Shown here piece after piece: positions 58,808 to 64,000 of a DNA stretch of 64,000 nt (positions are counted from its first letter, which is position 1; each line of letters opens with the position of its first letter). The stretch is from Oceanihabitans sp. 2_MG-2023 (lineage in GTDB: Bacteria; Bacteroidota; Bacteroidia; Flavobacteriales; Flavobacteriaceae). The notes below the pieces were generated by a model. That model searched no databases. It had not been told where the DNA came from and saw nothing but the letters and a program-made list of their open reading frames with translations. Position numbers and translations under genes: made by a program. The stretch covers positions 315,001 through 379,000 of the forward strand of contig NZ_JAUOQT010000004.1 in assembly GCF_030547245.1 (NCBI RefSeq), written 5' to 3'.

Positions 58808-60409
58808 ATGTTTAATAGCTACCCAAAAGGTATCGTTTTTACTTTCGTATTATTTTTTAGCTTTTTTAGTTTATTTGCACAATCTAATAAAACTGAGTTT
58901 ATAAAGTTTATAGATTCGGCAGCTAGTTATATAGATGAAAACAAAAAATTAGCAAATGTTTATTTAGATTCTATTCCGAAACCTATTGATAAAAATATTG
59001 AAGGTCGTTTGGCTGAATATTATCAGTTAAAAGGAATTATTAATGATGATTTTGATGAGCAAACATTAGTGTTTCAAAATTTCATGCAAGCTTTAAAGTA
59101 TGCTAAAATTGAAGCGGATTATGACATTGCAGGAATGAGTAGTTTAGAACTTTTTTATAATATTCATTTAGTAAAACAAGATTCTGTTTTAGCATTAAAA
59201 TATTTAAATGAAGCTGAAAAGTATTATTCTCTTTCAAACAATACTAACGGTTTAGCGGAGGTAAAACAAATGACCGCTTATATGGCTCTAAATAATAAAA
59301 ACTATTTTAAGAGCAACGCAATAATTTTTAAAGATTTAGAGTACTATAAAAGTATAGAAGACGATGCATATTACTATATGTATGCATTATTTATGTTAAC
59401 CACTAATTACACTAATTTGGGCGATATAGATAATGCCCACAAATATTTTAATCATTTAAAAAAATTAAAAAAGAATAAAACAATACCAAAGTCACTCTAT
59501 AATAAACATGAGGTTACCTTGTATGGAGCTATTGCTAATTTTTATTTTAAAAAAAATAATATAGATTCATTACAAGTTTATTTACAAAAATTTGGATCCT
59601 TGCGAAAAGCAATGAATGATCACGATACCCGAAATTATTTTAGATTAAATTTCGATTATTATGATCGTATTAAAGATTTTGATACCAGAAATGCTTTTAA
59701 TGATTCTTTACGAGATTTTGAAGCTCTACAAATGAATAAAGTTCTAGATGCAAGTATTCAAATTAATAATGAATTAATAGATTCCGAAAATCTCTTGCTT
59801 AAAGAAACCAAAAAAAAATATTTAAATAGAAATTTGTTTATCGCTGCATTACTGGTTTTACTTTTTTTAGCTGGATTTGTAAGTATGCGTTATAAAAAAA
59901 TAAAACAGTCTTTTAAAGAGTTTAATAAAAGAGATAAAGAATTTGTGTTTTTAAAAAAGAACCATGAAAAACTTCAAGTAAAAGTTCATGGTTTAGAAGA
60001 TTATATTACTGAAGTAAAAAAGGAAGTAAAAAATATTGCTGTTTTAAATAATCAATTAGAACAACGAAATAGAATAAAAGAACTTTATAAAAAAATTCAT
60101 CATAACTCCTCCACTATATTAGCCAAAGGAGAAAGCCATTTAGAATTAATTAATGATCTAAATGTTTCCTTTTTCTCAAAAATTAATGTGTTGCATCCAG
60201 AGTTAAATTCATCCGAGCAAATAATATGTTATTATCTTTTTACGGGTTTCAAAAATAAAGAAATTGCAGCTTTTTTAAATACTTCAACGCGAGCTGTAGA
60301 GAGTAAAAGATACCGAATTACCAAAAAAATAGATGGTATAACCAACAGTGTTTCACTTGTGGATTATATTAATAAAGTATTTGAAGAATCAAAGCAGAAC
60401 AACACTTAA
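58808..60409 (+). CDS. TPR-transmembrane-HTH regulator
   Basis: A 533-residue protein with a signal peptide (about 1-25), a periplasmic TPR-like helical region (about 30-330), a membrane helix at 340-360, a cytoplasmic coiled coil, and a C-terminal LuxR-like HTH (about 465-515, S-S-E-Q-I-I-C-Y-Y-L-F and K-E-I-A-A-F-L-N-T-S-T-R-A-V). It would sense an outside signal and bind DNA directly from the membrane, a common layout in Bacteroidota. The next gene encodes a secreted Asp-box protein, which it may regulate. Confidence 0.85.
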   Translation: MFNSYPKGIVFTFVLFFSFFSLFAQSNKTEFIKFIDSAASYIDENKKLANVYLDSIPKPIDKNIEGRLAEYYQLKGIINDDFDEQTLVFQNFMQALKYAKIEADYDIAGMSSLELFYNIHLVKQDSVLALKYLNEAEKYYSLSNNTNGLAEVKQMTAYMALNNKNYFKSNAIIFKDLEYYKSIEDDAYYYMYALFMLTTNYTNLGDIDNAHKYFNHLKKLKKNKTIPKSLYNKHEVTLYGAIANFYFKKNNIDSLQVYLQKFGSLRKAMNDHDTRNYFRLNFDYYDRIKDFDTRNAFNDSLRDFEALQMNKVLDASIQINNELIDSENLLLKETKKKYLNRNLFIAALLVLLFLAGFVSMRYKKIKQSFKEFNKRDKEFVFLKKNHEKLQVKVHGLEDYITEVKKEVKNIAVLNNQLEQRNRIKELYKKIHHNSSTILAKGESHLELINDLNVSFFSKINVLHPELNSSEQIICYYLFTGFKNKEIAAFLNTSTRAVESKRYRITKKIDGITNSVSLVDYINKVFEESKQNNT

Positions 60410-60515
60410 CAAGCTATTTTATGAATGCGTAGTTATTGCGTAGTTTAAAACTATGATACTAAAATAGAATATGTGGATTTTTGTAGATATATAATTTATA
60501 AATCTACTTTTAAAA

Positions 60516-63101
60516 ATGAAAAAAATCTACTTAGTAACATTGTTGCTTTCATATGTAATGATGTTTTCACAATCCGATTCGAAATTTCAATCGAAAATAG
60601 ATTGGACAAAAATGAATAATAACGAAGGAGTTACCTTTTATCAAGTACAAGAAAATTTTAATACTTATTGGAAAGGTAAATCACCAGAAAGAGGAAAAGG
60701 ATATAAACCTTTTAAGCGTTGGGAAGATTATATGACACCAAGAGTATATCCTTCTGGAGATATGTCATTACCTACTACAACCTACGATAATTATTTGAAA
60801 TGGCAATTAGCAAAAGCGAATCCATTTAATAGATCTTCTACTACAGTAACAAGTAACTGGACTCAACTTGGACCAATAGGTGCCGCAAACGGACCTTTGC
60901 CTTATACAGGTACTGGAGCTGGGCGAGTAAATTTTGTGCGTTTCGACCCAACAAATGCAAATAACATGTATGTTGGAGCTCCAGATGGTGGTTTATGGAA
61001 TTCTACAGATGGAGGTACAACTTGGACCACAAATACAGATTTCTTAGCGGTTATTGGATGTTCAGATTTAGCAATAGATCCTACCAATACACAAATAATG
61101 TATTTAGCAACTGGAGATATTGAAGGTAATAGAAATAGTTTAGGGATTTTAAAATCTGAAGACGGAGGTGTAACATGGAATACTACATCTCTTGTTTTTG
61201 ATCCTGCATCATACGAGGAGAAACTTTCTAAATTATTGATGGATCCAAATGATCCTTTAAAAATGATTGTAGCCTCAAGCTATGGTGCTTATTATACCAC
61301 AGATGGTTGGGATACCTATTATAGTAGTACTTTTAGTAGTGGTACTCCAGTATTAAAGGATATGGAATTTAAACCAGGATTATTAAATGCTGGAACTGTG
61401 TATGCTTCTGGTACAGAATTTTATAAATCAACAGATTTTGGAGCAACTTGGTCATTAGCTGGTAATGGCTTACCAACTTCTAATGTTTCTCGAATAGCTT
61501 TGGCTGTAACTCCTGGAAATGACTCTTATGTGTATGCGGTAATTGGTAAAGATAGCGATCAATCTTATATGGGTACGTATCGTTCTACAGATAGTGGAAA
61601 TAATTTTACTACCATGTCTACAACACCAAACCTATTAGGATATGATTTTGATGGCTCCGATTCTGGTGGACAAGCATTTTATGATTTAGCAATTGTAGCT
61701 TCTCCTACAGCACCAAATACGATTACAGTAGGTGGTGTTAACCATTGGCAATCTACAGATGGTGGTGTAAATTGGTCAAATAAATCGGTTTGGAATTCCG
61801 GAGAGATTCATGCAGATGTTCATGAGCTTGTATATAAACCAGGTAGTTCTTCAATAATGTATTCGAGTAATGATGGTGGCTTTTATATTTCTACCGATAA
61901 TGGGGATCAATGGACAGATATTAGCGGTAATTTAGCCATTGGTCAAGTTGTTAAATTGGGATTGTCTAGTAACAACCCTTTCGGTATTGTTGCTGGTGAG
62001 CAAGATAATGGGACTATTTTAAACGATGTTTCATTAAATGATTGGTATGGTATCAATGGAGGTGATGGAGGTGAATGTTTTATCGATTATACAGATGATA
62101 ATATTATTTATGTGCAATATGTAGAAGGCAAATATAGTCGTGTTGAATATCCTGCCGAAACAAATACACCAATTCAGTCAGGACTTCCAACTGGTATAGA
62201 TTTTTATAGTCCTTTTAAAATGGATCCAGTAAATCACTTGAAACTTTATTCTGGTGGTACACCAACGTTATACACATCTGTAGATCAAGGTAACAATTGG
62301 TCGGCTCTAGGAACATCTCCAGGTACTGGTAGTATTACAGATTTTGTAGTTGCACCAAGTGATCCAACGGTTATTTATACGGTACAAATGGATGCTATTT
62401 CTAAATCAACAAATTCAGGAGGATCATTTACAGATATTACAGGTACATTACCAACTACTGTTGCATTTTCAAGTATAACTGTTTCTAATATAGATGCAAA
62501 TAAAGTTTGGGTAACATATTCTGGTTATGATAGTGTAAATAAAGTATTTAAATCTACCGATGGAGGTGTAACATGGACTAATATTTCTGCAGGACTGCCA
62601 AACGTACCAATAAATACGCTGGTTTTTAGAAATGCTGGTATTGCAGATGAAATTTATGTAGGAGCAGATATTGGTGTCTTTATTATTAATAATAATGTGA
62701 CTTCATGGCAACCATTTATGACTAATTTACCTAATGCTGCTGTTAGAGATTTAGAAATTTTTTATCCAACCAATAAATTAAGAGCAGGAACCTATGGTAG
62801 AGGTGTTTGGGAGTCTGATCTTAATACTCAAACTTTAGGTATTGAAGAAATTATTAATGTTAATAGTAATAGTGCAGTACTTATTTCTAGTGATGAAAAT
62901 GAACAATTACAAATAAAGTCTTCTTTACATAATATAGATAAAGTAGTAATTTATGATGTTTTAGGAAAAAGAATATTTAAAAAAGAAGGAATAAATGCTA
63001 CAATATTTAAAGATAATTCTATTACAAAAAGTCAGCGTGTTCTATTTGTTAGAACTTCTCTTTCTGATGGTTCTATTTCAATTAACAAAGTTTTATTTTA
63101 A
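60516..63101 (+). CDS. Secreted Asp-box/VPS10-like beta-propeller with T9SS sorting domain
   Basis: An 861-residue protein with a signal peptide (about 1-19). The body contains at least nine BNR/Asp-box motifs (S-T-D-G-G-T-T-W, S-E-D-G-G-V-T-W, S-T-D-F-G-A-T-W, S-T-D-G-G-V-N-W, S-V-D-Q-G-N-N-W, S-T-D-G-G-V-T-W), typical of sortilin-like beta-propellers and sialidases. Residues about 790-861 look like a type A type IX secretion sorting domain (V-V-I-Y-D-V-L-G-K-R-I-F-K). So it is exported through T9SS and attached to, or released from, the cell surface. No catalytic residues of sialidase are evident. A role in adhesion or polymer use is possible. Confidence 0.88.
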   Translation: MKKIYLVTLLLSYVMMFSQSDSKFQSKIDWTKMNNNEGVTFYQVQENFNTYWKGKSPERGKGYKPFKRWEDYMTPRVYPSGDMSLPTTTYDNYLKWQLAKANPFNRSSTTVTSNWTQLGPIGAANGPLPYTGTGAGRVNFVRFDPTNANNMYVGAPDGGLWNSTDGGTTWTTNTDFLAVIGCSDLAIDPTNTQIMYLATGDIEGNRNSLGILKSEDGGVTWNTTSLVFDPASYEEKLSKLLMDPNDPLKMIVASSYGAYYTTDGWDTYYSSTFSSGTPVLKDMEFKPGLLNAGTVYASGTEFYKSTDFGATWSLAGNGLPTSNVSRIALAVTPGNDSYVYAVIGKDSDQSYMGTYRSTDSGNNFTTMSTTPNLLGYDFDGSDSGGQAFYDLAIVASPTAPNTITVGGVNHWQSTDGGVNWSNKSVWNSGEIHADVHELVYKPGSSSIMYSSNDGGFYISTDNGDQWTDISGNLAIGQVVKLGLSSNNPFGIVAGEQDNGTILNDVSLNDWYGINGGDGGECFIDYTDDNIIYVQYVEGKYSRVEYPAETNTPIQSGLPTGIDFYSPFKMDPVNHLKLYSGGTPTLYTSVDQGNNWSALGTSPGTGSITDFVVAPSDPTVIYTVQMDAISKSTNSGGSFTDITGTLPTTVAFSSITVSNIDANKVWVTYSGYDSVNKVFKSTDGGVTWTNISAGLPNVPINTLVFRNAGIADEIYVGADIGVFIINNNVTSWQPFMTNLPNAAVRDLEIFYPTNKLRAGTYGRGVWESDLNTQTLGIEEIINVNSNSAVLISSDENEQLQIKSSLHNIDKVVIYDVLGKRIFKKEGINATIFKDNSITKSQRVLFVRTSLSDGSISINKVLF

Positions 63102-63209
63102 TTTTTAGCAGCGTTTAGTAATTAATGATATTTGAATTCCATATAAATTGAATTAAGAAAAAATTACAGGAAGTACTTATAGAGTAGTTCGTAAATTAAA
63201 TGTTAAGGA

Positions 63210-63240
63210 AAAAAGAGCCGCGAAAGTGGCTCTTTCTTTT
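63210..63240 (+). terminator. Terminator after the T9SS protein
   Basis: AAAGAGCCGC/GTGGCTCTTT stem with loop GAAA and a partial T run; one G-T pair. Confidence 0.75.
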
Positions 63241-63363
63241 ATTATAAGAGGTTGTAAATAGGAAATACAACTTGTGCCATAGTATTAAATTAACAAAACA
63301 TTTGTTCTTACACTAAAGCCTATTAGGTTTTCAAACGTATCTTTGCTAGATATAATAATAGAC

Positions 63364-64000
63364 ATGCAACATTTAAAAACTCCAGACTCTAAAGATAAAT
63401 CTAAGTCAAAAGTAACCCTAAAACAGGCGTTTAAAACCATTATTTGGCCTAGGCGTAAATTGGTGTTTATTGGTTTGGTATTAATTGTAATTAAAAGTAT
63501 TTCTGGTTTAATACTGCCTTGGCAAAGTAAAGTATTGTTAGATGATGTAGTCCCAAGTGGAAACACAAGTAAATTATGGACCTTAATTCTAATTGTAATT
63601 TGTGCAATAACAGTGCAAGCAATTACTTCTTTTTTACTTACTAAAATTTTGAGTGTGCAAGCGCAATATTTAATTTCTGAGTTACGTGCACAAGTACAAA
63701 AAAAAGTGCTTTCTCTACCAATTCGTTTTTTCGATAATACCAAGTCTGGTGCATTGGTTTCTCGAATAATGACCGATGTGGAAGGAGTTAGAAACCTCAT
63801 TGGTACAGGTTTAGTACAATTAGTAGGAGGAACATTTACAGCAATTATTTCACTAATTATCTTAATTAAACTAAATCCATGGATGACACTTTTTGTGTTT
63901 ATTCCGTTATCTATTTTCGGAGTAATTGCATTAAAAGCATTCAAATATATAAGACCAATTTTTAGAACTAGAGGTAAAATTAATGCAGAAGTTACTGGTA
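63364..64000 (+). CDS. ABC exporter, N-terminal part (cut by window edge)
   Basis: A + frame open from the ATG at 63364 to the window end, 212 codons so far. It starts M-Q-H-L-K-T-P-D-S-K, then shows ABC transmembrane-domain features: helices at about 30-55, 70-95, 140-165, and L-P-I-R-F-F-D-N-T-K-S-G-A-L-V-S-R-I-M-T-D-V-E, the coupling-helix signature of type I exporters. The ATP-binding domain must follow outside. A minus-strand open frame over the same DNA (63285-63944) is a shadow. Likely a multidrug or lipid exporter. Confidence 0.92.
   Translation, partial: MQHLKTPDSKDKSKSKVTLKQAFKTIIWPRRKLVFIGLVLIVIKSISGLILPWQSKVLLDDVVPSGNTSKLWTLILIVICAITVQAITSFLLTKILSVQAQYLISELRAQVQKKVLSLPIRFFDNTKSGALVSRIMTDVEGVRNLIGTGLVQLVGGTFTAIISLIILIKLNPWMTLFVFIPLSIFGVIALKAFKYIRPIFRTRGKINAEVTG

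Noticed and set aside
63285-63944. Minus-strand 219-codon open frame
   Set aside because: The plus strand of the same DNA encodes a clear ABC exporter transmembrane domain; the minus frame has shadow-like composition.
1-64000. CRISPR arrays, prophage or tRNA genes
   Set aside because: No spaced direct repeats of 25-40 bp, no phage structural genes, and no tRNA-like cloverleaf with CCA-type ends were noticed.

Overview
The window is low-GC, densely coded chromosome of a member of the Bacteroidota, most likely a marine Flavobacteriaceae. The evidence is Bacteroidota-type -7 promoter boxes (TAnnTTTG), starts without strong Shine-Dalgarno sequences, gliding genes (gldF/gldG), a type IX secretion substrate with a C-terminal sorting domain, TonB-dependent transport, and several families typical of this group (DUF4870, DUF779, DUF4212). 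The genus is not determined. No rRNA, tRNA, CRISPR array or intact insertion sequence was seen.

Region 1 (1-19.6 kb) is a sulfide and respiratory-stress block. It holds a type II sulfide:quinone reductase (SQR), an OprC-like copper TonB receptor with a small CNGKC protein, a Prx6-type peroxiredoxin, cytochrome bd oxidase (CydAB), a second SQR with a membrane-anchored c'-type cytochrome, a three-gene RND efflux operon, DUF2892 proteins and a YeeE/YedE sulfur-transport pair. Six transcription units on the + strand carry a palindrome TGTAAC-N4-GTTACA or a close variant, centred exactly 29.5 bp before the first base of a TAnnTTT(G/A) box. This is the geometry of a class II Crp/Fnr-activated promoter (-41.5), so the block appears to be one regulon. 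One of the six ends at a terminator after about 70 nt and may make a small RNA.

Region 2 (19.6-33.1 kb) is mainly housekeeping: dnaN, a fused gldF-gldG gene, a SAM hydrolase, phoH, purC, an alanine/glycine:Na+ symporter, and an AraC regulator divergent from aldehyde dehydrogenase and DUF779.

Region 3 (33.2-44.8 kb) is an acetate/propionate uptake and activation locus: an InsA-like DNA-binding protein that looks domesticated, a porin, DUF4212 plus a Na+/acetate-type symporter, a CbrA-like transporter/STAC/histidine kinase with a receiver-only response regulator, and two AMP-forming acyl-CoA synthetases (PrpE/ACSS3-like and Acs). The DUF294 protein and DnaQ-like exonuclease that often accompany such loci lie at 53.2-55.7 kb, separated from acs by region 4.

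Region 4 (44.9-53.1 kb) looks accessory. It is dominated by a 1770-residue protein with two lipase-type alpha/beta hydrolase domains, a middle domain of CHAT mega-proteins, a CHAT caspase-like protease with an intact His-Cys pair, and a TPR-like tail. Two hairpins precede it and a strong terminator follows. A Crp-family regulator, a fatty-acid desaturase and a NYN/LOTUS RNA-binding protein come next, along with two copies of a palindromic interspersed repeat.

Region 5 (55.8-64 kb) has a peptidase lipoprotein, a Bcr/CflA exporter, a DinB-like protein, a TPR-transmembrane-HTH regulator next to an Asp-box T9SS protein, and the start of an ABC exporter cut by the window edge.

An interspersed palindromic element (about 90-115 bp) occurs four times (14.5, 26.2, 50.3 and 51.9 kb).
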